NCBI GenBank assembly: GCA_035500775.1
Contig: DATJWY010000030.1
Coordinates: 1-20,118, forward strand
From: DATJWY01 sp035500775
GTDB lineage: Bacteria > Pseudomonadota > Alphaproteobacteria > Acetobacterales > Acetobacteraceae
Direction of reading: 5' to 3'
DNA length: 20,118 nt
Shown: piece by piece, positions 1 through 7,875 of the stretch
How the letters are laid out: each line of letters begins with the position of its first letter
Position numbering within the stretch: position 1 is the stretch's first letter
Program-made: the position numbers and the translations under genes
The notes under the pieces: generated by a model
What the model saw: only the letters and a program-made list of their open reading frames with translations
What the model was told of the DNA's origin: nothing
Databases searched by the model: none

Positions 1-2
1 CC

Positions 3-278
3 CCGGAAATCAACGCCTATTTCCCGGGCAGCGGCACCAAGGACAACACCGGCAGCTTCACGGCCATCCAGCGTTACGACGCGACCAAGCGGCGCCGGGC
101 TGGGCGTTCCATATCGCCGACGACGCGGCCCTGGCCTGGCTCGACCCGGCGACTCGGCCGCAGAACGTTGCCGCAACGTCGCCATGCTGGTCAGCAACCT
201 GGCGCTGACCCATTCCTCGATCCGGCAGTGGTGCAGGCGGAAGGCGCCACGGTGCTGCCGGGCCTGTTCCCCGCGTAG
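3..278 (+). pseudogene. C-terminal remnant of an unrecognised protein, broken by frameshifts
   Basis: Protein-like sequence runs through three frames. Bases 3-89 give PEINAYFPGSGTKDNTGSF and ten further residues. Bases 92-151 give APGWAFHIADDAALAWLDPA. From about 151 the frame changes again (SAAERCRNVAMLVSNLALTH). Bases 228-278 give VVQAEGATVLPGLFPA and a TAG stop. Each piece has normal high-GC alphaproteobacterial codon use, and together they read like one C-terminus. At least three indels within about 140 bp are therefore implied. The upstream part lies outside the window. I do not recognise the family. It could be a true decayed gene or a run of assembly errors at a contig edge; no other gene here shows frameshifts. 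It lies where rpoC would often be found in related genomes, but nothing in it resembles RpoC. Confidence 0.5.
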
Positions 279-524
279 CCGTAACAGAGATGGCGTGCTG
301 GTCACGGCGCACCAATATCTGGCCGCGCTCCCGCGCGCTTCGGCATAAGGGAGGCGAGGCGAGTCCGCGGGACTCGGCTTTGTCGCGGCGCACATGAAGT
401 GCTCATGCGCGCCGCGACTCCTTATATTATAAGCATCCAGGGGCTGGCGGCGGCTTGCGGGCCGTGTCTGGACCGGGAACCGGGCGCGTGTTCGTGGATG
501 AAGCCTGATCTTCGCGCGAATCAC
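279..524. other. Gene-free stretch upstream of the str promoter
   Basis: I see no credible gene between the remnant's stop and the rpsL promoter. It holds two hairpins: 360-376 (CGAGTCC, loop GCG, GGACTCG) and the larger 382-418. These are followed by an AT-rich dyad at 421-433 (CTTATA, T, TATAAG) that stands out in this GC-rich DNA. Open frames here have the repetitive Arg/Ala/Pro composition of shadow frames. Confidence 0.5.
382..418. terminator. Strong hairpin, possible terminator of the upstream gene
   Basis: The left arm 382-397 pairs with 403-418 over 15 of 16 positions around a 5-nt loop (AGTGC). The right arm is followed by TCCTTATATTATAAG, which is T-rich but not a clean U tract. 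It could end transcription from the remnant gene and insulate the ribosomal operon. It could equally be a protein-binding dyad, since it is nearly symmetric on both strands. Confidence 0.5.
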
Positions 525-553
525 TTGACTCGCCAGGTTCCCGCTCGTAGGTT
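525..553 (+). promoter_or_regulatory. Sigma70-type promoter of the str operon
   Basis: The -35 box TTGACT (525-530) and the -10 box TAGGTT (548-553) are separated by exactly 17 bp. The sequence after the -10 box is C-rich, giving a GC-rich discriminator as is usual for stringently controlled ribosomal promoters. Transcription would start near 559-561, leaving a leader of about 210 nt before rpsL. The call rests on motif match and position only. Confidence 0.65.
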
Positions 554-559
554 CCGCCC

Positions 560-772
560 CCTCGGCCAACCCCGACCCTATGTGGCGGCGGCCGTCTTTG
601 CAGGTACCGGAGCGCGCGGCGCCGTCAACCTAATCAAGGTTGGCCCAGGCCGCGGGCAGGATAAGACCCGTGCGGGTGGCAAGAGCCGCGCCGCGCGGGC
701 ATCCCTGTGGGGCGACGCGACATATATGGGCCGGATCGGGCCGCACGGAATGCAGGATCGGAACGAGGGCGT
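560..772 (+). promoter_or_regulatory. Long untranslated leader of the rpsL transcript
   Basis: About 210 nt separate the inferred transcription start from rpsL, which is long for a str operon. A short hairpin is visible at 626-642 (CAACC, loop of 7, GGTTG). A 17-codon open frame (MWRRPSLQVPERAAPST) starts at 580 and stops at 633, but it has no Shine-Dalgarno sequence and may be chance. No known riboswitch or ribosomal-protein motif was recognised. Confidence 0.35.
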
Positions 773-1144
773 ATGCCGACCATCAACCAGTTGATCGCCA
801 AGGGGCGCGAGCCTTCGGCCAAGCGCAACAAGGTGCCGGCGTTGCAGGGCTGCCCGCAGAAGCGCGGCGTCTGCACTCGAGTCTACACCACGACGCCGAA
901 GAAGCCGAACTCGGCGCTTCGTAAGGTCGCCAAAGTGCGCCTGACCAACGGGTATGAGGTGGTGAGCTACATCCCGGGTGAAGGCCACAACCTGCAGGAG
1001 CACAGCGTGGTGCTGATCCGCGGCGGGCGCGTGAAGGACCTTCCGGGCGTGCGTTATCACATTCTGCGTGGCGTGCTCGATACGCAGGGCATTGCCAAGC
1101 GTCGCCAGCGCCGTTCGCTCTACGGCGCGAAGCGGCCGAAGTAA
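773..1144 (+). CDS. rpsL: 30S ribosomal protein S12
   Basis: S12 sits at the decoding centre of the small subunit and helps control accuracy of tRNA selection. The 123-residue product has the family's usual length for this class. It begins MPTINQLIAKGR and contains TPKKPNSALRK (residues 41-51) and the loop GRVKDLPGVRYH around residue 88. Lys43 and Lys88, the classic streptomycin-resistance positions, are wild type, and Asp89 is the residue methylthiolated by RimO in many bacteria. The ATG at 773 is chosen because family members begin with MPTI; an upstream in-frame ATG at 707 would add a 22-residue non-homologous extension. A purine-rich GAGGG (765-769) lies only 3 nt before the start, an unusually short spacing. 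It is the first gene after the promoter at 525-553, and rpsG follows after 13 bp. Confidence 0.98.
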   Translation: MPTINQLIAKGREPSAKRNKVPALQGCPQKRGVCTRVYTTTPKKPNSALRKVAKVRLTNGYEVVSYIPGEGHNLQEHSVVLIRGGRVKDLPGVRYHILRGVLDTQGIAKRRQRRSLYGAKRPK

Positions 1145-1157
1145 GAGGAGAGCGGAG

Positions 1158-1634
1158 ATGAGCCGCCGCCGCCGCGCTGTTAAGCGCGAAATCCTGCCGG
1201 ACGCCAAGTTCGGTGACGTCGTCCTGACGCGTTTCATGAACGCACTCATGTACGATGGGAAAAAATCCGCCGCCGAGGGTATCGTGTACGGTGCCCTGGA
1301 TGTGCTGAAGAAGCGTGGTGGCGCTGCCGCCGATCCGGTGCGCATGTTCCATGAGGCGCTGGATAACGTGAAGCCGGCCGTGGAAGTGCGCTCGCGCCGT
1401 GTTGGCGGTGCCACGTACCAGGTGCCGGTGGAAGTGCGGACCGAGCGCCGTCAGGCGTTGGCGATCCGCTGGATCATCGATGCCGCCCGCAAGCGGGGCG
1501 AGCATACGATGGAGGACCGCCTCTCGAACGAACTGCTGGATGCGGTGAACAATCGCGGCACGGCGGTGAAGAAGCGCGAGGACACGCACCGGATGGCGGA
1601 GGCGAATAAGGCCTTTAGCCATTATCGTTGGTAG
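1158..1634 (+). CDS. rpsG: 30S ribosomal protein S7
   Basis: S7 is a primary 16S rRNA-binding protein that nucleates assembly of the 30S head and touches the E-site tRNA and mRNA exit channel. The 158-residue product starts MSRRRRAVKREILPD and carries the conserved LTRFMNALMYDGKKSAAE, GGATYQVPVEV and MAEANKAFSHYRW segments. The ATG at 1158 follows a GGAG-type site (1154-1157, close spacing) and gives the family N-terminus. In E. coli, S7 represses translation through the rpsL-rpsG intercistronic region. Here the gap is only 13 bp, so that target site cannot be present in the same form. The next gene is tuf, not fusA. Confidence 0.98.
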   Translation: MSRRRRAVKREILPDAKFGDVVLTRFMNALMYDGKKSAAEGIVYGALDVLKKRGGAAADPVRMFHEALDNVKPAVEVRSRRVGGATYQVPVEVRTERRQALAIRWIIDAARKRGEHTMEDRLSNELLDAVNNRGTAVKKREDTHRMAEANKAFSHYRW

Positions 1635-1692
1635 CAATCAGCTTTAGAACGCATTCCGGGTCCCTCCCGGGGGCCGAAACGGAGAGACGACG
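1635..1692 (+). other. rpsG-tuf gap at the position normally held by fusA
   Basis: This 58-bp spacer contains a small hairpin at 1656-1670 (CCGGG, loop TCCCT, CCCGG) and the tuf Shine-Dalgarno sequence GGAGAG (1681-1686). No remnant of the elongation factor G gene is visible. Confidence 0.7.
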
Positions 1693-2883
<1,191 letters not shown>

Positions 2884-2899
2884 TCAGGGTTGGGTAAAC

Positions 2900-2925
2900 G
2901 TGCCGCCGGGTTCGCCTGGCGGCAC
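2900..2925 (+). terminator. UUCG-loop hairpin just after tuf
   Basis: Bases 2900-2910 pair with 2915-2925 over 11 positions (one G-U) around a TTCG tetraloop. This is a very stable RNA hairpin 16 nt past the tuf stop. No T run follows, so it may act as a 3'-end stabiliser, processing point or partial terminator between the str and S10 groups rather than a full intrinsic terminator. Confidence 0.5.
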
Positions 2926-3016
2926 GCAGTGGCAGAACGCGCTGCCGCACGATTTGGCGTAGCGTGCAGCGGCGCGACAGACGCGGCCGCGGGGCCCCGC
3001 TTTTGGACAGAGAGAC
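2926..3016 (+). promoter_or_regulatory. S10-operon leader with a terminator-like dyad
   Basis: The stretch before rpsJ contains a hairpin around GGCAG/CTGCC (about 2931-2946). It also has the self-complementary GCGGGGCCCCGC (2989-3000) followed at once by TTTT (3001-3004), which resembles an attenuator. The rpsJ Shine-Dalgarno sequence AGAGAG follows. E. coli controls this operon by L4 acting on the S10 leader. An analogous role here is inference only, and I could not identify a convincing promoter in the gap. Confidence 0.35.
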
Positions 3017-3325
3017 ATGGACAACCAGAACATCCGCATTCGCCTGAAGGCTTACGATCACCGGGTGCTGGACAACAGCACGAAGGAGATCGTGAACACG
3101 GCGAAGCGCACGGGTGCGCGGGTTCGGGGGCCTATCCCGCTGCCGACGCATATCGAACGGTTCACGGTGAACCGTTCGCCGCATGTGGACAAGAAGAGCC
3201 GCGAGCAGTTCGAGATTCGGACTCATCGCCGCCTGCTCGATATCGTCGAGCCCACGCCACAGACGGTGGACGCGCTGATGAAGCTCGACCTCGCCGCCGG
3301 CGTGGACGTCGAGATCAAGCTGTAA
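3017..3325 (+). CDS. rpsJ: 30S ribosomal protein S10
   Basis: S10 is a head protein of the small subunit and, as NusE, also a component of transcription antitermination complexes with NusB. The 102-residue product matches family length and shows IRIRLKAYDHRVLD, GPIPLPT and NRSPHVDKKSREQFE, with the RTHRRLLDI core. The start ATG at 3017 follows AGAGAG and gives the usual N-terminus. It heads the S10 gene group, and rplC follows after 42 bp. Its separation from tuf by hairpins suggests it may be at least partly a distinct transcription unit. Confidence 0.98.
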   Translation: MDNQNIRIRLKAYDHRVLDNSTKEIVNTAKRTGARVRGPIPLPTHIERFTVNRSPHVDKKSREQFEIRTHRRLLDIVEPTPQTVDALMKLDLAAGVDVEIKL

Positions 3326-3367
3326 GACAGGCCCCCCGAAGGACAAAGGGACCGAAAAGAGGCCAGG

Positions 3368-4042
3368 ATGCGTACTGGGTTGATCGCAAAGAAGCTGGGC
3401 ATGACCCGGCTGTTCAAGGACGATGGCACGCACGTGCCCGTCACCGTTCTGCACCTCGACGAGGTGCAGGTTGTGGACACGCGCACTGAGGAGCGTGACG
3501 GCTACACCGCCGTCCAGCTCGGCACCGGGCGTGCCAAGGTGAAGAACGTGTCGAAGCCGAATCGTGGGCATTTCGCCCGGACGAAGGTCGAGCCGAAGAA
3601 GAAGCTCATTGAGTTCCGCGTGGCGCCTGACGCCGTGCTGGAGCCGGGTGCGACGCTGTCGGCCGCGCATTTCGTCGTCGGGCAGAAGGTGGACGTCACC
3701 GGCACGACCAAGGGCAAGGGGTTCGCCGGCGCCATGAAGCGCTGGAACTTCCGCGGCCTGGAAGCGACGCACGGCGTGTCGGTCAGCCACCGTTCCCATG
3801 GTTCGACCGGTAACCGTCAGGATCCGGGCAAGACCTTCAAGAACAAGAAGATGGCTGGTCATCTCGGTGTCGAGCGCGTAACCACGCTCAATCTCGAGAT
3901 CGCCAAGGTGGATGCCGAGCGCGGCCTGATCATGGTCAAGGGCGCGATCCCCGGTTCCAAAGGTGGTTTCGTCCTGGTGCGGGATGCGATCAAGCGCGCC
4001 CGTCCGGCCGAGGCGCCCTATCCGGCCGCGCTGGCCGGCTGA
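3368..4042 (+). CDS. rplC: 50S ribosomal protein L3
   Basis: L3 binds 23S rRNA early in large-subunit assembly, and its extended loop reaches towards the peptidyl-transferase centre. The 224-residue product begins MRTGLIAKKLGMTRLF. It has the loop segment SHRSHGSTGNRQDPGKTF with the glutamine of GNRQDPG that PrmB methylates in enterobacteria, then KMAGHLGVERVT. The C-terminal tail after about residue 205 (RPAEAPYPAALAG) is a short Ala/Pro extension. The ATG follows an AGG at 3364-3366. rplD starts 10 bp after the stop. Confidence 0.97.
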   Translation: MRTGLIAKKLGMTRLFKDDGTHVPVTVLHLDEVQVVDTRTEERDGYTAVQLGTGRAKVKNVSKPNRGHFARTKVEPKKKLIEFRVAPDAVLEPGATLSAAHFVVGQKVDVTGTTKGKGFAGAMKRWNFRGLEATHGVSVSHRSHGSTGNRQDPGKTFKNKKMAGHLGVERVTTLNLEIAKVDAERGLIMVKGAIPGSKGGFVLVRDAIKRARPAEAPYPAALAG

Positions 4043-4052
4043 GGACGAGACG

Positions 4053-4667
4053 ATGCAGATCGACATCAAGACGCTCGACAACGGCAGCGCCGGCAGCGCC
4101 GAACTGCCGGACGAGATCTTCGCGCAGGCGCCGCGCGCCGACATCATGGCGCGGGTCGTGCACTGGCAGCTCGCGAAGCGCCGTGCCGGCACGCACAAGG
4201 TGAAGGGCATGGGTGAGGTGTCCGGCACCACGAAGAAGCCCTACAAGCAGAAGGGCACCGGTAATGCCCGTCAGGGCAGCCTGCGCGCGCCGCAGTTTCG
4301 CACTGGTGGCGCCGTGCATGGCCCGGTCGTGCGTGACCACGGCTATGACCTGCCGAAGAAGGTGCGCCGTCTCGGCCTGATCAGCGCGCTGTCGCAGAAG
4401 GCGGCGGAAGGCAAGCTGATCGTGCTGGAGGCCGCCGCGGGCGTCGAGAAGACCAAGGAACTGGCTGCGAAGCTGAAGGTTCTCGGCCTGCGCTCGGCGC
4501 TGATCGTGGACCGCGCCGTGGACGAGTCGTTCCTGCGCGCCAGCCGCAACATTCATGGCGTGGACGTGCTGCCGACGCTCGGCGCGAATGTCTACGACAT
4601 CCTCAACCATGACGTGCTGGCGATCACCACCGCCGGCGTCGAGGGCCTGAAGGAGCGCCTGGCATGA
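4053..4667 (+). CDS. rplD: 50S ribosomal protein L4
   Basis: L4 binds domain I of 23S rRNA and its loop lines the polypeptide exit tunnel. In E. coli it also represses its own operon. The 204-residue product starts MQIDIKTLDNGSAG. It carries the conserved extended loop KGMGEVSGTTKKPYKQKGTG then ARQGSLRAPQFRTGG, where macrolide-resistance changes map. The start at 4053 is chosen because an upstream in-frame ATG at 3963 lies inside rplC and encodes unrelated residues. The stop overlaps the rplW start by 4 bp (ATGA), implying translational coupling. Confidence 0.97.
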   Translation: MQIDIKTLDNGSAGSAELPDEIFAQAPRADIMARVVHWQLAKRRAGTHKVKGMGEVSGTTKKPYKQKGTGNARQGSLRAPQFRTGGAVHGPVVRDHGYDLPKKVRRLGLISALSQKAAEGKLIVLEAAAGVEKTKELAAKLKVLGLRSALIVDRAVDESFLRASRNIHGVDVLPTLGANVYDILNHDVLAITTAGVEGLKERLA

Positions 4668-4999
4668 GCCGTATCGCGGATGCCCGTAAGCGCGCGGCGA
4701 ATCTGTCGCGCGAGGCGCTCTATCAGATCGTGCTGAGCCCGGTGGTCACCGAGAAGGCGACGTCGCTGACCGAGCGGAACCAGGTTGTGTTCCGCGTGGC
4801 GGACACGGCGACGAAGCCGGAGATCAAGGCCGCGGTCGAGGGTCTGTTCGGCGTCAAGGTGCTGGGTGTGAACACGCTGGTGCAGAAGGGCAAGACTAAG
4901 CGCTTCCGCGGCCGGCCGGGTCAGCGCTCGGATGTGAAGAAGGCATACGTGCAGCTGGCGGAAGGTCAGACCATCGACCTGACGACCGGTCTGGCGTGA
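4664..4999 (+). CDS. rplW: 50S ribosomal protein L23
   Basis: L23 lies at the exit of the polypeptide tunnel and is a docking site for trigger factor, SRP and the Sec translocon. The 111-residue product is about 10 residues longer than typical, with an N-terminal stretch MSRIADARKRAANLSREALYQ before the family core IVLSPVVTEKAT. The motif VNTLVQKGKTKRFRGRPGQR, which binds rRNA, is intact. The ATG at 4664 overlaps the rplD stop and has AAGGAG at 4650-4655, which supports this start. Confidence 0.97.
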   Translation: MSRIADARKRAANLSREALYQIVLSPVVTEKATSLTERNQVVFRVADTATKPEIKAAVEGLFGVKVLGVNTLVQKGKTKRFRGRPGQRSDVKKAYVQLAEGQTIDLTTGLA

Positions 5000-5009
5000 G
5001 GGTGCGGCA

Positions 5010-5840
5010 ATGGCACTGAAGCAATTCAATCCCGTCACGCAGAGCCTTCGCGGCACTGTGCTGATCGACCGCAGCGAGCTCTGGAAGGGCAAGCCGGTCA
5101 AGGGGCTCACCGAGGGCAAGACGGGCACCGGCGGGCGTAACAACCTTGGCCGCATCACCACCCGCTTCCGCGGTGGTGGGCACAAGCAGACCTACCGTCA
5201 TATCGACTTCAAGCGGCGCAAGTTCGAAGTGCCGGCGACGGTCGAGCGGCTGGAATACGATCCGAACCGCACGGCGTTCATCGCGCTGATCCGGTATCAG
5301 GACGGGGAACTCGCCTACATCCTGGCGCCGCAGCGTCTGCGCGCCGGCGACACGGTGATTTCCGGCCAGCGCGTCGACATCAAGCCGGGTAACGCGATGC
5401 CGCTGGCGGCCATTCCGGTCGGCACGATCGTGCACAACATCGAGCTGAAGCAGGGCGGCGGTGGCAAGGTCGCGCGTGCGGCGGGTACCTATGCCCAGCT
5501 CGTCGGCAAGGATGCCGGCTACGCGCAGATCAAGCTGCAGTCGGGCGAACTCCGCGTCGTGCGCGCCGAGTGCATGGCGACGGTCGGGGCGGTTTCCAAC
5601 CCCGACAATATGAACCAGCACATCGGCAAGGCGGGTCGTTCCCGCTGGGCCGGTCGTCGCCCGCATGTCCGCGGCGTCGTGATGAACCCGGTCGATCACC
5701 CGCATGGTGGTGGTGAAGGCCGCACCTCGGGCGGCCGGCATCCGGTCACCCCGTGGGGCAAGCCGACGAAGGGTTACAAGACACGCGCGAACAAGCGGAC
5801 GGACAAGCTGATTATCCGTCGCGCAAGCAAGTCGAAGTAA
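5010..5840 (+). CDS. rplB: 50S ribosomal protein L2
   Basis: L2 is a primary 23S rRNA-binding protein needed for subunit association and peptidyl-transferase function. The 276-residue product has the normal length. Visible landmarks are GRNNLGRITTRFRGGGHK near the N-terminus, the SH3-like core, and the C-terminal MNPVDHPHGGGEGRTSGG loop, which contains the conserved histidine region near the catalytic centre. RRASKSK forms the basic tail. It starts 10 bp after rplW, and rpsS follows after 18 bp. Confidence 0.98.
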   Translation: MALKQFNPVTQSLRGTVLIDRSELWKGKPVKGLTEGKTGTGGRNNLGRITTRFRGGGHKQTYRHIDFKRRKFEVPATVERLEYDPNRTAFIALIRYQDGELAYILAPQRLRAGDTVISGQRVDIKPGNAMPLAAIPVGTIVHNIELKQGGGGKVARAAGTYAQLVGKDAGYAQIKLQSGELRVVRAECMATVGAVSNPDNMNQHIGKAGRSRWAGRRPHVRGVVMNPVDHPHGGGEGRTSGGRHPVTPWGKPTKGYKTRANKRTDKLIIRRASKSK

Positions 5841-5858
5841 GAGCGGGAGCAACTTAGG

Positions 5859-6137
5859 ATGGCACGTTCCGTCTGGAAGGGCCCGTTCGTGGACGGGTAC
5901 CTCTTCAATAAGGCCGAAGCCGCACGGGCGTCGGGCCGCAACGAGATCATCAAGATCTGGTCGCGTCGCTCGACGATCCTGCCGCAGTTCGTCGGCCTGA
6001 CGTTCGGCGTTTACAACGGGCACAAGTTCCTGCCCGTGCAGGTGACTGAGAACATGGTGGGGCACAAATTCGGCGAGTTCTCGCCGACGCGCACCTTCAC
6101 CGGCCACTCGGCTGACAAGAAGGCGAAGCGGGGCTGA
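5859..6137 (+). CDS. rpsS: 30S ribosomal protein S19
   Basis: S19 sits in the head of the 30S subunit, pairs with S13 and contacts the A-site tRNA. The 92-residue product has the usual length, beginning MARSVWKGPFVDGYL and containing IKIWSRRSTILPQFVGLTF and GHKFGEFSPTRTFTGHSADK. The start lies after a GGGAGC-type site. rplV begins one base after its stop, so the two are likely translationally coupled. Confidence 0.98.
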   Translation: MARSVWKGPFVDGYLFNKAEAARASGRNEIIKIWSRRSTILPQFVGLTFGVYNGHKFLPVQVTENMVGHKFGEFSPTRTFTGHSADKKAKRG

Positions 6138-6138
6138 G

Positions 6139-6543
6139 ATGAGCAAGCCGAAGCATCCGCGCGGTCTCGCCGAGACCGAGGCACAGGCGGTCCTGCGCAA
6201 CCTGCGCGTGAGCCCCCGCAAGCTCAACCTGGTCGCCGGGCTGATCCGCAACCAGCCGGCGAGCCAGGCCGTGGCGACGCTGACCTTCAGCAAGCGCCGC
6301 ATCGCCCACGCGGTGCGCAAGGCGCTGGAGAGCGCGATCGCCAACGCCGAGAACAACCACCACCTCGACGTGGACCAACTGGTCGTCACGCGCGCGGAGG
6401 TCGGCAAGTCCGTCGTCATGCGCCGGTTCCAGGCTCGCGGCCGCGGCCGCGCGGCCCGGGTGGAGAAGTGGTTCAGCCATTTGAAGATCGTGGTTGCCGA
6501 GCGCGAGTCGATCGCGCCCGAAACCGAGCAGAAGGCGGCCTGA
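6139..6543 (+). CDS. rplV: 50S ribosomal protein L22
   Basis: L22 extends a hairpin into the exit tunnel and is a macrolide and SecM contact point. The 134-residue product is slightly longer than the E. coli protein (110 aa). It has LRNLRVSPRKLNLVAGLIR, ANAENNHHLDVDQLVV and the hairpin RRFQARGRGRAARVEKWFSH. A short C-terminal tail (ESIAPETEQKAA) exceeds the common core. It follows rpsS by one base and precedes rpsC by 4 bp. Confidence 0.97.
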   Translation: MSKPKHPRGLAETEAQAVLRNLRVSPRKLNLVAGLIRNQPASQAVATLTFSKRRIAHAVRKALESAIANAENNHHLDVDQLVVTRAEVGKSVVMRRFQARGRGRAARVEKWFSHLKIVVAERESIAPETEQKAA

Positions 6544-6547
6544 CGCG

Positions 6548-7225
6548 ATGGGACACAAAGTCAATCCGATCGGGCTCCGGCTCGGCATCAACCGCACCTG
6601 GGATTCGCGCTGGTTCGCCGGTGACGACTACGCGAAGCTGCTGCACGAGGATCTGAAGCTGCGCTCCTATCTGCGCGGCAAGCTGACCAGTGCCGGCGTT
6701 TCCCGCGTCGTGATCGAGCGCCCGGCGAAGAAGCCGCGGGTGACGATCTATGCGGCGCGTCCGGGCGTCGTCATCGGCAAGAAGGGCCAGGACATCGAGG
6801 TTCTGCGCCGTGGTCTGGCCCGCATGGCGAAGGCCGATGTGGCGCTGAACATCGTCGAGATCCGCAAGCCCGAGATCGACGCCACCCTGGTGGCCGAGAA
6901 TATCGCGCAGCAGCTCGAGCGCCGCGTGGCGTTCCGCCGGGCGATGAAGCGCGCGGTGCAGTCGGCGATGCGTCTTGGCGCGCAGGGCATCCGGATCAAT
7001 TGCGGCGGCCGTCTCGGCGGCGCCGAGATTGCCCGCGTCGAGTGGTATCGTGAGGGGCGGGTGCCGCTGCACACGCTTCGCGCCGATATCGATTTCGGCA
7101 CGGCGACGGCCAAGACCACTTACGGCACGTGCGGCGTGAAGGTTTGGGTCTTCAAGGGCGAGATCCTTGCGCATGACCCGCTGGCCCAGGATCGCCGCGC
7201 CGCCGAGCAGGCGCCGCAGCGGTAA
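6548..7225 (+). CDS. rpsC: 30S ribosomal protein S3
   Basis: S3 lines the mRNA entry channel and has helicase-like mRNA-unwinding activity together with S4 and S5. The 225-residue product starts MGHKVNPIGLRLGINRTWDS. A type-II KH domain has the GVVIGKKGQDIE GxxG loop near residue 75, and the C-terminal domain has GRLGGAEIARVEW. The ATG at 6548 gives the canonical MGHKVNP start; an upstream in-frame ATG at 6494 is inside rplV. There is no strong Shine-Dalgarno sequence in the 4-bp gap, so expression probably depends on coupling to rplV. Confidence 0.98.
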   Translation: MGHKVNPIGLRLGINRTWDSRWFAGDDYAKLLHEDLKLRSYLRGKLTSAGVSRVVIERPAKKPRVTIYAARPGVVIGKKGQDIEVLRRGLARMAKADVALNIVEIRKPEIDATLVAENIAQQLERRVAFRRAMKRAVQSAMRLGAQGIRINCGGRLGGAEIARVEWYREGRVPLHTLRADIDFGTATAKTTYGTCGVKVWVFKGEILAHDPLAQDRRAAEQAPQR

Positions 7226-7237
7226 CGGAGACGGACG

Positions 7238-7654
7238 ATGCTTTCCCCGAAGCGGACCAAGTACCGCAAGGCCCATAAGGGCCGCATCCACGGCGTCGCC
7301 AAAGGCGGCACCACGCTGAATTTCGGCGCCTTCGGCCTCAAGGCCCTGGAGCCGGAGCGCGTGACCGCGCGCCAGATCGAGGCCGCCCGCCGTGCCATCA
7401 CCCGCGCGATGAAGCGCGCCGGGCGCGTGTGGATCCGCATCTTCCCGGATCTGCCGGTCAGCACCAAGCCCGCCGAAGTCCGCATGGGCTCCGGCAAGGG
7501 CGCGCCAGAATTCTGGGTGGCGCGCGTGAAGCCGGGCCGGATCATGTTCGAGATCGACGGCGTGACGCAGGAGTTGGCGCAAGAGGCGCTGACGCTCGGC
7601 GCGGCGAAGCTGCCGATCAAGACGAAGTTCGTGACCCGGATCGGGGAGGCCTGA
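7238..7654 (+). CDS. rplP: 50S ribosomal protein L16
   Basis: L16 contacts the A and P sites of the large subunit and is needed for late assembly. The 138-residue product has the family length, with MLSPKRTKYRKAHKGRIHG, the FGLKALEPERVTARQIEAAR block and RMGSGKGAPEFWVARVKPG, the region containing the arginine that YcfD/RoxA-type oxygenases hydroxylate in some bacteria. The ATG follows CGGAGACGG. rpmC starts one base after the stop. Confidence 0.98.
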   Translation: MLSPKRTKYRKAHKGRIHGVAKGGTTLNFGAFGLKALEPERVTARQIEAARRAITRAMKRAGRVWIRIFPDLPVSTKPAEVRMGSGKGAPEFWVARVKPGRIMFEIDGVTQELAQEALTLGAAKLPIKTKFVTRIGEA

Positions 7655-7655
7655 T

Positions 7656-7862
7656 ATGACGAAGCCCGCCGATATCCGTGCGAAGACGCCGGACGAGCTG
7701 AACACCCTGCTTCTCGATCTGCGCAAGGAGCAGTTCAATCTGCGCTTCCAGCGCGCGACGGGGCAGATGGAAGGGGTGAGCCGCGTGCGCCAGGTGCGTC
7801 GCGACATCGCTCGCGTGAAGACCATTCTGGCGGAGAAGCAAGTCTCCGCCGCGAAGTCCTGA
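7656..7862 (+). CDS. rpmC: 50S ribosomal protein L29
   Basis: L29 is a small two-helix protein at the tunnel exit beside L23. The 68-residue product has the usual length and shows RAKTPDELNTLLLDLRKEQF, NLRFQRATGQMEGVSRVR and RRDIARVKTILAEK. It starts one base after rplP, with GGGGAG near 7643-7648 inside rplP as the likely Shine-Dalgarno sequence. Confidence 0.97.
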   Translation: MTKPADIRAKTPDELNTLLLDLRKEQFNLRFQRATGQMEGVSRVRQVRRDIARVKTILAEKQVSAAKS

Positions 7863-7875
7863 GAGGAGTGGGGCG

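Noticed and set aside
580..633. 17-codon leader peptide frame upstream of rpsL
   Set aside because: No Shine-Dalgarno sequence and no sequence signature of a regulatory leader peptide; noted only in the leader entry.
4896..6419. 507-codon open frame on the minus strand opposite rplB-rplV
   Set aside because: It lies antisense to clear ribosomal genes, is rich in Arg/Leu/Asp as expected of a GC-rich shadow frame, and has no domain resemblance.
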